Part shown: positions 1-7,579 of the stretch, piece by piece
Position numbering within the stretch: the stretch's first letter is position 1
Layout: each line of letters starts with the position of its first letter
Origin: Asaia bogorensis
GTDB taxonomy: Bacteria > Pseudomonadota > Alphaproteobacteria > Acetobacterales > Acetobacteraceae
DNA: 9,856 bases
Direction: 5' to 3'
NCBI GenBank assembly: GCA_945871455.1
Contig: CAMBXJ010000117.1
Location: 1 to 9,856 of the forward strand
Program-made: the position numbers and the translations under genes
The notes under the pieces: generated by a model
What the model was told of the DNA's origin: nothing
The model's input: only the letters and a program-made list of their open reading frames with translations
Databases searched by the model: none

Positions 1-665
1 AGCTCCGCCCAGCGCCATTCCGGATGCCATTGCAAACCCAGCACAAAGCCGAGCGCGTTGGGGAGCGAGACGGCCTCGATCGTGCCATCGGGGGCGTGGG
101 CCTCCACGACCAACCCTTCGCCGGGGCGATCGATCGCCTGGCCGTGCAGGGAATTCACCATGATCTCGGTCGCACCGACGATGCGGGCCAGCCGTCCGGT
201 CGCGGAGATGATGTGTTTCGGGCCGTATCGCTCGTCCAAGGTGCCCTGGCCGCCGCGATGGTCCAGCCGGCCAGGCAGTTCGTGCACCCGCTGGATCAGG
301 CTGCCGCCGAGGGCGACGTTCAGTTCCTGAATGCCGCGGCAGATGGCCAGCACCGGAATGCCACGCTCGATCGCGGCGCGGATCAGCGGCAGGGTGGTGG
401 AGTCGCGGTCATGGTCGTGGCGGTCGGGCGTTTCGCTGTCGCCGCCGTCGTAGTGGCTGGGATGCACGTTGCTGGGACTGCCCGGCACCAGCAGCCCGTC
501 GATTCGGTCCAAAAGGCCGAGCTGGGGCTGGCCCATGGGGGGGATCATGATGGGCAGGCCCTCGATCCCGCCGATCACGGCGTCGGCGTAGCGGGACGGG
601 GTCACGTGGACCGGCCGCTCATTCTTCTCGGACGCACAGGCCGGTATGCCGATAACCAGAGTCAT
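1..665 (-). CDS. Gamma-glutamyl-gamma-aminobutyrate hydrolase family protein (PuuD-like class I amidotransferase), 3' end cut by the window
   Basis: I translated this gene from the minus strand: 221 codons plus two bases are present. The family (peptidase C26, E. coli PuuD) hydrolyses the gamma-glutamyl bond of gamma-glutamyl-GABA or related amides in the cytoplasm during polyamine/GABA catabolism. The N-terminal beta strand (MTLVIGIPAC) is followed by DGLLVPGSPSNVHPSHY at about 56-72. The nucleophile elbow AICRGIQELNVALGG is at 107-121 with Cys109. VNSLHGQAI lies at 170-178 and LQWHPEW at 211-217, giving His214 and Glu216 of the triad. E. coli PuuD is about 254 residues, so roughly 30 C-terminal residues lie outside. 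The ATG at 665 has a GAGG nine bases upstream. The gene starts 31 bp after the transporter stop, which suggests co-transcription. The exact substrate cannot be read from the sequence; homologues act on varied gamma-glutamyl compounds. Confidence 0.9.
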   Translation of the reverse strand, partial: MTLVIGIPACASEKNERPVHVTPSRYADAVIGGIEGLPIMIPPMGQPQLGLLDRIDGLLVPGSPSNVHPSHYDGGDSETPDRHDHDRDSTTLPLIRAAIERGIPVLAICRGIQELNVALGGSLIQRVHELPGRLDHRGGQGTLDERYGPKHIISATGRLARIVGATEIMVNSLHGQAIDRPGEGLVVEAHAPDGTIEAVSLPNALGFVLGLQWHPEWRWAE

Positions 666-674
666 CCCTCGCAA

Positions 675-678
675 CCTC
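675..678 (-). promoter_or_regulatory. Ribosome binding site of the PuuD-like gene
   Basis: On the minus strand GAGG sits nine bases before the ATG at 665. It supports that start, which otherwise rests only on homology of the N-terminal strand. A second GAGG-like stretch touches the ATG directly and is too close to serve. Confidence 0.5.
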
Positions 679-696
679 GATTCCAACGAAACGCCA

Positions 697-1893
697 CTAT
701 GAACGCGACCGCCACGAATTCGCAATCACCCCGCCGAGGGAACCGCACAGCATCAGCAACGCCATGCCGCGTGGGGTGCCGTCGGTCAGCAACCCGACCA
801 GCAGGCCGCTGGACGCACCGAGCGAGAATTGTCCCAGGCCCATCAGGGCGGAGGCACTGCCGGCGTGCTGGGCGTGCCGCGCCAGGGCGCCCACCGAGGT
901 GTTGCCGTTGCTGAATCCCTGGCAACTCAGGGCGACAAAGATGGGGGCGACGATCAGCGGCAGGCTGTGCACGCCGCTGAAGGCCAGGATCGCCAGGGTG
1001 GTGGTGGCGGCGAGGGACACGCGCGAAATCAGGGTCAGCATGAAGGACAGGCCGAAGCGCGGCAGCAGGCGGGCGTTGATCTGTGACCCGGCGATCAGGC
1101 CGCAGGAGCACAGTCCGAAGATCAGCGCGAACCCGGACGGCGACATGTCGTAGCCCTGGATGAACACCGGCGCCGATCCCGCCAGATAGGCGAACATGCA
1201 GAACGTCCCGGAGGCGCCCATGATCGCATGCGTCAGAAAGGTCTTCTCCCGCAGGATCGATCCGTAGCGACTGAGTTGCTGGGCCAGGCCCAGGCGGATG
1301 CGCCGTTCGGGCGGCAAGGTTTCCGGCAGCACTTTCCAGGCCAGCAGGCAGCAGATGGCACCATAGAGCGCCAGCACCCAGAAGATCGCCCGCCAATGTC
1401 CGAAGATCAGGATGGCGCCGCCGATGGTGGGGGCGAGGATCGGCGCAACCCCCATCACCAGCATCAGGCGCGACATCATGACCGCGGCCGCCTGCCCATC
1501 CGCGAGGTCGCGCACCATCGCTCGTGCGATCACCATGCCGGCAGAGGCCCCGACGGCTGACAATGCTCGGAAAATGGCGAGCCAGGTGAGCGATGGCGCC
1601 AGCGCACAGCCCATGGTGGCCAGCGCGAACACAGCGGTGCCAACGATCAGCGGCCGACGACGGCCGAACCGGTCGGACAAGGTGCCCTGGGTGATCTGCC
1701 CGATGCCGAGACCGGCGAACCAGGCGGCGAGGGTCAGCTGGGCGGTGCCGGACGCGGTGCCGAACGTTGCCTCCACCGCGGGAAACGCGGGCAGATACAT
1801 GTCGGTCGCCGCGGGGCCGGCGGCGATGAAAAACCCCAGCAGGCCGGGAAGCCAGCGTGGGATGGAGGTCGGGACGCGCGTTTGCGTGCTCAT
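697..1893 (-). CDS. Bcr/CflA family MFS multidrug efflux transporter
   Basis: This is a 398-residue inner-membrane protein of the major facilitator superfamily, probably a proton-coupled drug or metabolite exporter of the DHA1 Bcr/CflA group. TM1 carries the family hallmark TDMYLPAFP (30-38, Asp31). The loop 2-3 motif A is GTLSDRFGRRRP (70-81). FRALSAVGASAG (108-119) and ARAMVRDL (123-130) follow in the TM4 region, and GVAPILAPTIGG (148-159) is the TM5 antiporter motif. WRAIFWVLALYG and LPETLPPERR (189-198) match E. coli Bcr closely. Length and hydrophobic pattern fit 12 membrane segments. The ATG at 1893 has no convincing Shine-Dalgarno sequence; the next in-frame Met (32) is inside TM1, so the first one is preferred. 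The gene follows flhG after 218 bp and precedes the PuuD-like hydrolase by 31 bp. The substrate is unknown; bicyclomycin, sulfonamide or cysteine export are known only for relatives. Confidence 0.92.
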   Translation of the reverse strand: MSTQTRVPTSIPRWLPGLLGFFIAAGPAATDMYLPAFPAVEATFGTASGTAQLTLAAWFAGLGIGQITQGTLSDRFGRRRPLIVGTAVFALATMGCALAPSLTWLAIFRALSAVGASAGMVIARAMVRDLADGQAAAVMMSRLMLVMGVAPILAPTIGGAILIFGHWRAIFWVLALYGAICCLLAWKVLPETLPPERRIRLGLAQQLSRYGSILREKTFLTHAIMGASGTFCMFAYLAGSAPVFIQGYDMSPSGFALIFGLCSCGLIAGSQINARLLPRFGLSFMLTLISRVSLAATTTLAILAFSGVHSLPLIVAPIFVALSCQGFSNGNTSVGALARHAQHAGSASALMGLGQFSLGASSGLLVGLLTDGTPRGMALLMLCGSLGGVIANSWRSRS

Positions 1894-2063
1894 GGGATCG
1901 GGGCCTGGGAACGAAGGCGTCGGGGACGCGACGGACGGCTCCCTCCCCTGGGGCCATGTCTGGCTTGCGTGGTGTTGGCCAGTTGGATGGGGCTTTGCGA
2001 GGGTTTCGCGGGTGGGTCAAGGGGGTGGGGGCATCCGCGTCCTGATCGGGTGATTCAATGTCA

Positions 2064-2078
2064 CCGCCCATGGGGCGG
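2064..2078 (-). terminator. Candidate weak hairpin downstream of flhG (not a classical terminator)
   Basis: In the 218-bp spacer between flhG and the transporter gene, a 6-bp perfect stem (CCGCCC/GGGCGG) encloses a 3-base loop, starting about 34 bp after the flhG stop. It is GC-rich, but no run of T follows on the minus strand, so Rho-independent termination is doubtful. It could be a 3'-end processing or stability element, or chance in GC-rich DNA. The rest of the spacer (1894-2063) holds only a TTGACC -35-like hexamer at 2015-2020 without a good -10, and a weak sigma-54-like match at 1966-1981. Confidence 0.2.
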
Positions 2079-2111
2079 GATGATGGTCCCCGGACAGGGC
2101 GGGCGTCGCTC

Positions 2112-2897
2112 TCAACCAACCGCCTCTCGTTCCCGTGCCCACGTCTCCACCAGCGTCCCCGCCACCGCTTCCACATCCACCGCGGCCGCGCACGACGGAT
2201 GCCGGGTCAGCAGCAAGGTCTGCCGGCGGATCGCGTCCCTGACCCGATCATCCCGCCGCACGATCCCCGCCAACGTCGGTTCGGCGCGGAGGAACGTCCC
2301 GCATGCGCGTCGCAACGTGGTGAACGTGCGTTCCCCCGCGCCACGATTGCTTGCCTGGTTGACCAGGACCCGCGCATCGCCGCCCACCCGGTCGGTCGCA
2401 TACAGTTTCAACACCGCGTAGGCGTCGGTCAGGCTGGTCGGCTCCTCGGTCGCCAGCACGATCAGCGTGTCGGCGAACGCCGCCATCCGGCGCACCCCGC
2501 GTTCGACCCCCGCCCCCAAATCCAGCAGGACCACGTCATACATGTCCGCCTCTGTGCGCAAGCGCGGCAAGGTCCGGTCCAGATGCGCGGGGTCCAGCGC
2601 GGACAACGCGCCCGAGCCGGACTGGCCGGCAAGCACGTCGAACCCGGCTTCCTCGTGCCGGGTCACCGCCTCGGCCAGGCTGACCCGCCCGGAGATGACC
2701 GAGCCCAGGTCATGGCGCGGCATCATCCCCAACTGAACATCGACATTGGCAAGCCCAAGGTCGCCGTCGAACAACAGCACCCGCAGCCCCAGACGGGTCA
2801 GCGCATGCGCCAGCGTGATGGCGAACCAGGTCTTGCCCACGCCCCCTTTGCCGGAGGCGATTGCGATCAGGCGGGGCTTAGGCGGCATGACGTTCAT
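2112..2897 (-). CDS. flhG: FlhG (FleN/YlxH), MinD/ParA-like ATPase controlling flagellar number
   Basis: The 261-residue protein is a cytoplasmic/membrane-cycling ATPase that, in bacteria studied, restrains FlhF and limits flagellar number. The deviant Walker A SGKGGVGKT is at 15-23 (signature Lys17, catalytic Lys22). The switch I/A' motif FDGDLGLANVDVQLG is at 43-57 with Asp44. The Walker B strand DVVLLDLGAG is at 121-130 with Asp126, and ATEEPTSLTDAYAVLK follows as in FlhG rather than cell-division MinD. Only about ten residues precede the first beta strand, so the DQAxxLR helix that activates FlhF in other species is absent. An in-frame stop at 2919-2921 rules out a longer N-terminus. The start overlaps the end of flhF by 20 bp, which suggests translational coupling; Met4 is an alternative start. 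The protein ends in a short charged helix that may be the membrane-binding segment. Identity as FlhG rests on the fold plus the adjacent flhF. Confidence 0.92.
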   Translation of the reverse strand: MNVMPPKPRLIAIASGKGGVGKTWFAITLAHALTRLGLRVLLFDGDLGLANVDVQLGMMPRHDLGSVISGRVSLAEAVTRHEEAGFDVLAGQSGSGALSALDPAHLDRTLPRLRTEADMYDVVLLDLGAGVERGVRRMAAFADTLIVLATEEPTSLTDAYAVLKLYATDRVGGDARVLVNQASNRGAGERTFTTLRRACGTFLRAEPTLAGIVRRDDRVRDAIRRQTLLLTRHPSCAAAVDVEAVAGTLVETWAREREAVG

Positions 2898-4038
2898 GGC
2901 GGGGTTTTCCGGTCTGCATCATTCGGGCGGCAAGGGAAGCAGGTGTCAGACGCTCCAACCCATCCGCCGCGCCGGGGCCGGTCCCGGCCTCGGTCAGCGG
3001 CAAACGAGCGGCGGCGGCGGCGGTCAGCAGGCCACCCAGACGGCGGGTCAGGTCCAGGCGGGTCACGATCAGGCGGCTGGCTCCGGCCGCGGCGAAGGCG
3101 ACCGCGAGATCGGCGGCCTCGGCGGGATCGAGACCGGCGGGCAGCACAAGGGCGACAATCGCATCGACCGAAGCGGTCAGCGCCCGTAATTCGTCGGTCT
3201 GGGCAGGGTCGAACGGGTCGATCCCGGCCGCGTCGATCAGCACGGGCGCCCCGTCCTCTCGACGCGCCAGCGCCCGCCCCAGGGTCACCGGATGATTGGC
3301 GACCACCAGGGTCACGCCCAGCAACCGGGTGAAGGCGGCCAGTTGCTCGGTCGCGCCGGCCCGTTTGCCATCCGCGGTCATCACCATCGGCGTGATCCCA
3401 GCCATCACAAGGCGCGTCGCCAAGCGGGCCGCGGTCAGCGTCTTGCCGGCACCCGGCGGGCCAGTCAGCAACAGCGGACGCCCGCCCCGTTCCAGCGGCA
3501 GATCGGCGAATGCCAGCGTGCGACCGAGCGCGGCATCCAAAGGACCGACGTCGAGGGCGGGATGTAAAGCCGCGGGCACGCCATGGTAGTGCAGCATCGA
3601 ACGGCGTACTGGGTCCGGCGGTGCGGACGGCGGCTCCGAGGTTGCGGCATGCACACTTCGTGGCGCAGGTTCCGGGCCGCGATCTGCAAATGCAGCAGCC
3701 GACGCGGGCGATGCAAGCCCTGCCTGGGACTGCCGCACCGCGGCTCCCGGAGACCATGCCGGCAGCGGCGACGGAGCATATCCCGCCGTGGCACCCGACC
3801 CGGAACCGCCCAAACCCCGCGCACCAGCACCCCCCGGCGTCCAACCGGCGACCGGTGCCGCCCGCTCGACCGGAGCCAGCGGCGGTGGCGGCTCATCGTG
3901 CGGGTCCAACGCCGCCGTCAGCTCCACCCCATCACCGACCCGGCGGGACCCAAGGATCAGCGCATCAACCCCAAGTTCGGCGCGGACCCGCGCCATCGCC
4001 TCGGCCGTCGTGGCGGCGCGGAACAGCTTCAGGTGCAT
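2878..4038 (-). CDS. flhF: FlhF, SRP-type GTPase for flagellar placement (divergent G motifs)
   Basis: This 386-residue protein belongs to the FlhF branch of the SRP GTPases (with Ffh and FtsY), which direct the site of flagellar assembly at the pole. The short B domain begins MHLKLFRAATTAEAMARVR and ends near ALILGSRRV (27-34). A Pro/Ala/Gly-rich, presumably disordered linker spans about 46-145. The N/G region follows with P-loop GPPGAGKT (193-200) and TADGKRAGATEQL (221-233), where Arg227 and Gln232 are kept. G3 is DAAG (269-272) instead of the usual DTAG, and G4 is TRLD (326-329) instead of TKxD. A C-terminal GLERLTPASLAARMM (360-374) matches the FlhF ending. The gene lies 61 bp after flhA and overlaps flhG by 20 bp. 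No in-frame alternative start exists upstream: a TGA is met before any ATG, GTG or TTG. A GGTGG just before the ATG is a weak ribosome site. The G-motif changes raise the question of GTP hydrolysis rate or nucleotide specificity. Confidence 0.9.
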   Translation of the reverse strand: MHLKLFRAATTAEAMARVRAELGVDALILGSRRVGDGVELTAALDPHDEPPPPLAPVERAAPVAGWTPGGAGARGLGGSGSGATAGYAPSPLPAWSPGAAVRQSQAGLASPASAAAFADRGPEPAPRSVHAATSEPPSAPPDPVRRSMLHYHGVPAALHPALDVGPLDAALGRTLAFADLPLERGGRPLLLTGPPGAGKTLTAARLATRLVMAGITPMVMTADGKRAGATEQLAAFTRLLGVTLVVANHPVTLGRALARREDGAPVLIDAAGIDPFDPAQTDELRALTASVDAIVALVLPAGLDPAEAADLAVAFAAAGASRLIVTRLDLTRRLGGLLTAAAAARLPLTEAGTGPGAADGLERLTPASLAARMMQTGKPRHERHAA

Positions 4039-4099
4039 GTGACCACCAGGTCGCGCGAAGCGGTCCGAAACCTCCGATGTCGGTCACGCAACGGGTCCA

Positions 4100-6184
4100 T
4101 CAGATCGTGCCGATCGTGCGAATGCGCGCACGCGGAAAAATCTCGGTCTGCGCCAGAACGGCGGTGTTGGGGCGGATCCGCTCGACAATCGCACGGACAT
4201 GGAAGCGGATGCCGCTGCTCGTCAGCAGTACCGGAGATTCCCCGTTATTCGCCGCCGCATCGAAACTGGCCCGCAGCTTCAGCATGAAATCCTGCAACTG
4301 GCTGGGGGCCATGGCCAGTTGCCGGTCCTCCGCCGGCCCGACCAGGGATTCCGCGAAGGCCGCTTCCCATTCCGACGACAGGGTAATCAGCGGCACATAC
4401 CCGCCCGGGCCGTTATGCGAATCGCTGATCTGGCGCGCCAGACGCGCCCGCACATGCCCGACCAGAGCGGGAATGGACCGGTTGGGGCCGCCGCAAGCCT
4501 CCTGAATCCCCTCCAGGATCGTCGGCAGATCGCGGATCGACACCCGTTCGGCCAGCAAGGATTGCAGCACCCGCTGCACCCCACCCACAGTGATCTGCGA
4601 CGGAATCAGGTCGGACACCAGCCTCTGTTGGTCCCGAGGCAACTCATCCAGCAGCTTCTGCGTCTCCACATACGACAGCAACTCCGCGACATTCTGTCTG
4701 ACCACCTCCGTCAGATGCGTCGTAAGCACGCTCGGCGGATCCACGACGGTGCAGCCGAGGAACATGGCTTCCTCCTTCGCGGTGGCCGCGATCCACAAGG
4801 CGGGCAGGCCGAATGCGGGCTCGCGCGTCTGTTCCCCGGGCAAGGTTGGCACCCCACCGGTCGGGTCCATCGCCAGCAGCATGGTGGGGCGCAGTTCCCC
4901 CTTGCCGGCGTCGATTTCCTTGACCCGGATCACATAACTGTCGGCGTCGAGTTCCATGTTGTCCTGGATCCGGACCGGCGGCAGCACGAACCCCATCTCG
5001 GCCGCGATGGACCGCCGCAACCCCTTGATCTGCTCGGTCAACCGCGGTGCGTCGCCGCCCGCCAGGCTCAGCAGCCCGTAGCCGAGTTCCAGGCGGATCA
5101 GGTCGATGCGCAAGGTGTCGGAGATCGGCGGCTCGCCCACCGGCGCGGGCGGCGGCAAGGCATCTTCCGGCTCGTGCGGGGATTTGTGCCGCAGCCAGGC
5201 GCCACCGCCGGCCAGGCCGGCCAGCGCCAGGAACGGTAGCGCCGGCAGCCCGGGCATCAGCGCCAACACCGTCGCCGCACCGGCCGCCATGGCCAGCGGC
5301 TTCGGACTGCTGCTGAGCTGGCGGACCAGCGCGACATCCGCCGTGCCCTCGACGCCACCCTTGGTGACGACGATGCCGGCGGCGGTGGAAACCAGCAACG
5401 CGGGGATCTGGGAGACCAGACCATCGCCGACGGTCAGCGTGGTGAAGGTGGAGGCCGCGTCGGCGAACGGCATGCCATGGCGCATCAATCCGATGGCCAG
5501 ACCACCGACGATGTTGATCACGGTGATGATCAGCCCGGCAATGGCATCGCCGCGCACAAACTTCGCGGCACCGTCCATGGCGCCGTAGAAGCCGCTTTCC
5601 TCCTCCAGCTCCCGCCGCCGCTTGCGGGCGGTCTTTTCGTCGATCAGACCGGACGAAAGGTCGGAATCGATCGCCATCTGCTTGCCTGGCATCGCATCCA
5701 GGCTGAACCGGGCCGCCACTTCGGCGATGCGGCCGGAACCCTTGGTGATGACCATGAAGTTCACCACCAGCAGGATAGAGAAAAGGATTACGCCGATGAC
5801 GACGTCGCCGCCCATCAGGAAGCCGCCGAACGCCGCGACGACATGGCCGGCGGCGGCCGGGCCTTCGTGCCCATGCGACAGGATCAGCCGCGTGGTGGCG
5901 ACGTTCAGCGACAGCCGCAACAACGTGGTCAGCAGCAGCAGAGTCGGAAAGCTGGTGAAATCCAGCGGCCGGTTCAGGAACAAAGCCACCATCAGCACCA
6001 GCACGGAACTGGTCACCGACAGCGCCAGGCCCAGATCCAACAAAACCGTCGGCAACGGGATCACCAGCACCGACAGCAGGATCACCACGCCCAGGGCCAG
6101 GCCGATATCGCTGCCCGGCATGTATTTGCGCAGCGGCGACAACATCGGCGACAAAGCGCTCGCGATGTCGGAGGATCCCGCCAT
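4100..6184 (-). CDS. flhA: FlhA, flagellar type III export gate membrane protein
   Basis: The 694-residue protein is the large export-gate component of the flagellar type III secretion system. It couples proton motive force to export and docks substrate-chaperone complexes. The N-terminal half has about eight membrane helices, starting near residue 28. The FHIPEP-family core is intact: SFPTLLLLTTLLRLSLNVA (78-96), GSGRIAEVAARFSLDAMPGKQMAID (149-173), MDGAAKFVRGDA (203-214, Asp204) and TVGDGLVSQIPALL (251-264, Asp254). The two aspartates correspond to the conserved pair needed for export in Salmonella (Asp208 and Asp249). An acidic/proline linker around 330-350 leads to the cytosolic domain (about 355-694), with NVAELLSYVETQKLLDEL as in other FlhA proteins. 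The length is normal. The ATG is 6 bp after the flbD stop, so translation is probably coupled. The best ribosome-site candidate (GGCGG) lies inside the flbD end. The assignment is firm; virulence InvA/LcrD homologues are excluded by context. Confidence 0.98.
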   Translation of the reverse strand: MAGSSDIASALSPMLSPLRKYMPGSDIGLALGVVILLSVLVIPLPTVLLDLGLALSVTSSVLVLMVALFLNRPLDFTSFPTLLLLTTLLRLSLNVATTRLILSHGHEGPAAAGHVVAAFGGFLMGGDVVIGVILFSILLVVNFMVITKGSGRIAEVAARFSLDAMPGKQMAIDSDLSSGLIDEKTARKRRRELEEESGFYGAMDGAAKFVRGDAIAGLIITVINIVGGLAIGLMRHGMPFADAASTFTTLTVGDGLVSQIPALLVSTAAGIVVTKGGVEGTADVALVRQLSSSPKPLAMAAGAATVLALMPGLPALPFLALAGLAGGGAWLRHKSPHEPEDALPPPAPVGEPPISDTLRIDLIRLELGYGLLSLAGGDAPRLTEQIKGLRRSIAAEMGFVLPPVRIQDNMELDADSYVIRVKEIDAGKGELRPTMLLAMDPTGGVPTLPGEQTREPAFGLPALWIAATAKEEAMFLGCTVVDPPSVLTTHLTEVVRQNVAELLSYVETQKLLDELPRDQQRLVSDLIPSQITVGGVQRVLQSLLAERVSIRDLPTILEGIQEACGGPNRSIPALVGHVRARLARQISDSHNGPGGYVPLITLSSEWEAAFAESLVGPAEDRQLAMAPSQLQDFMLKLRASFDAAANNGESPVLLTSSGIRFHVRAIVERIRPNTAVLAQTEIFPRARIRTIGTI

Positions 6185-6190
6185 GACCGA

Positions 6191-7543
6191 TCAGGCCGCC
6201 ATGCCGGACGGCGGCGTCACCGCGGACCCCTGCGCGGCGTAATCACGCAATTTGTTCCGCAACGCCCGGATCGAGATACCCAGGATCGTCGCCGCATGGG
6301 TCCGGTTGCCCAGGGTATGCCCCAGGGTTTCCAGGATCAGGTCGCGCTCCACCTCCTCCATCCGCCGCCCGACCAGGCTGGCAATGCCGCCCGTCGCCGT
6401 ACCATCGCCGTTCGTCAGTGGCCTTGCCCCCCCCTGGGAGGCCCCTTGCGGCCCGAGCTCGATGGCATCCAGGCCGATCTCCGGCCCCTCGGCCAGCAGA
6501 ACCGCGCGGTGGATGGTGTTTTCCAGTTCTCGCACATTCCCGCGCCAGCCATGCGAGGTCAGCCGCAGCAGCGCGGCCGAGGACAACGTGCGATAGGGCA
6601 GCCCGTTCACATCGGCATATTTTCGGGCGAAATAATCCCCCAGCGCCGCAATGTCGCCCGGTCGCTCCCGCAGTGACGGGATGCGCAGAGACACCACGTT
6701 CAGGCGGAAATACAGGTCCTCGCGGAACGTGCCGCGCTCTATCTCGACTTCCATGTCGCGGTTGGTGGTGGCCAGGATGCGGACATCGACCTTGACCGGC
6801 GCCGACCCGCCGAGACGGTCGATTTCCCGTTCCTGCACCGCGCGCAGCAGCTTGGCTTGCAGGCGGATATCCATCTCGCTGATCTCGTCCAGCAGCAACG
6901 TACCCCGATGCGCCGCTTCGAACTTTCCCGCTCGACGCGCGATGGCGCCGGAGAAGGCGCCCTTCTCGTGGCCGAACAGTTCGGATTCAAGCAGGTTTTC
7001 CGGAATGGCGGCGCAGTTCAGCGCAACGAACGGCCCGCCCGCGCGCCGGGACTTGCGATGGATGTGATGCGCGAGGATTTCCTTGCCGGTGCCGGATTCG
7101 CCCCGGATCAGCACGGACGCCTCGGATTTCGCGACCTGTTCGGCGCGATGCACGGTCGCGGCCATGATCGGATCGCGTACCACCAAAGCGTGGGTTTCGC
7201 CGGACGCCGCTTCCAGGATGGCGGCGATCAGGTCGGGGTCAGGCGGTAGCGGCAGAAACTCGCGCGCACCGTCGCGGATGGCCTGCACCGCCGCTTCCGG
7301 ATCGTCGCCGGTGCCGCAGGCGACCACGGGCACGGCGATACGCTCATTGGCCAAGGCGCGCACGACGGCGCCCACGTCATGCACCAGGTCGCACAGCACC
7401 AGGTCGATCTTGGCATCCGACCGCAGCCGCTGCATCGCGCTGTCGAGCGTGTCGGCCTGCTCCAGCTTGGCGCCGCGTAGCATGGCGATCCGGGCCGCCT
7501 GGCCCAGATCGCCGCTCAGCGAGCCGATGATCAACACCCGCAT
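6191..7543 (-). CDS. flbD: FlbD-like sigma-54 enhancer-binding regulator of flagellar genes
   Basis: This 450-residue transcription activator resembles Caulobacter FlbD, which switches on late sigma-54 flagellar promoters and represses early ones. The N-terminal receiver-like domain (1-115) keeps Asp52 but lacks the N-terminal acidic pair ([10 protein letters not shown]) and the late Lys (FLPLPPDPD). It is therefore probably not regulated by ordinary phosphotransfer, as with FlbD. The AAA+ domain (about 120-355) has Walker A GESGTGKE (148-155), [15 protein letters not shown] (186-200), Walker B LLLDEIS (216-222), [10 protein letters not shown] (273-282) and sensor [13 protein letters not shown] (332-342). 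A Fis-type helix-turn-helix ([21 protein letters not shown], about 412-432) ends the protein. The sigma-54 contact loop reads GAFSGA, not the consensus GAFTGA. The ATG at 7543 has a GAGG eight bases upstream. The gene lies between fliN (36-bp gap) and flhA (6-bp gap), so the regulator is made from an operon of its own regulon class. Confidence 0.95.
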   Translation of the reverse strand: MRVLIIGSLSGDLGQAARIAMLRGAKLEQADTLDSAMQRLRSDAKIDLVLCDLVHDVGAVVRALANERIAVPVVACGTGDDPEAAVQAIRDGAREFLPLPPDPDLIAAILEAASGETHALVVRDPIMAATVHRAEQVAKSEASVLIRGESGTGKEILAHHIHRKSRRAGGPFVALNCAAIPENLLESELFGHEKGAFSGAIARRAGKFEAAHRGTLLLDEISEMDIRLQAKLLRAVQEREIDRLGGSAPVKVDVRILATTNRDMEVEIERGTFREDLYFRLNVVSLRIPSLRERPGDIAALGDYFARKYADVNGLPYRTLSSAALLRLTSHGWRGNVRELENTIHRAVLLAEGPEIGLDAIELGPQGASQGGARPLTNGDGTATGGIASLVGRRMEEVERDLILETLGHTLGNRTHAATILGISIRALRNKLRDYAAQGSAVTPPSGMAA

Positions 7544-7551
7544 GGCGAGAC

Positions 7552-7555
7552 CCTC
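7552..7555 (-). promoter_or_regulatory. Ribosome binding site of flbD
   Basis: A minus-strand GAGG lies eight bases before the ATG at 7543, inside the 36-bp gap after fliN. It fixes the start so that the protein begins MRVLIIG, aligned with the first strand of FlbD receiver-like domains. Confidence 0.6.
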
Positions 7556-7579
7556 ATGATCTTCACGATTGGCCGATGT

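Noticed and set aside
24..914. Plus-strand frame of 296 codons at the left end
   Set aside because: It is antisense to the PuuD-like gene, whose catalytic Cys, His and Glu motifs are readable on the minus strand.
662..2176. Long minus-strand frame of 504 codons across the transporter region
   Set aside because: It is an out-of-frame shadow of the MFS gene: Arg/Pro/His-rich with no recognisable domain, whereas the overlapping 697-1893 frame is a clear Bcr/CflA transporter.
2058..3332. Plus-strand frame of 424 codons
   Set aside because: It is antisense to flhG and flhF, which have intact motifs. The product is low-complexity Arg/Pro/Gly-rich with no domain.
5477..6676. Plus-strand frame of 399 codons
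   Set aside because: It lies antisense to flhA and flbD and its Gln/His/Arg-rich translation is typical of the reverse frame of GC-rich genes.
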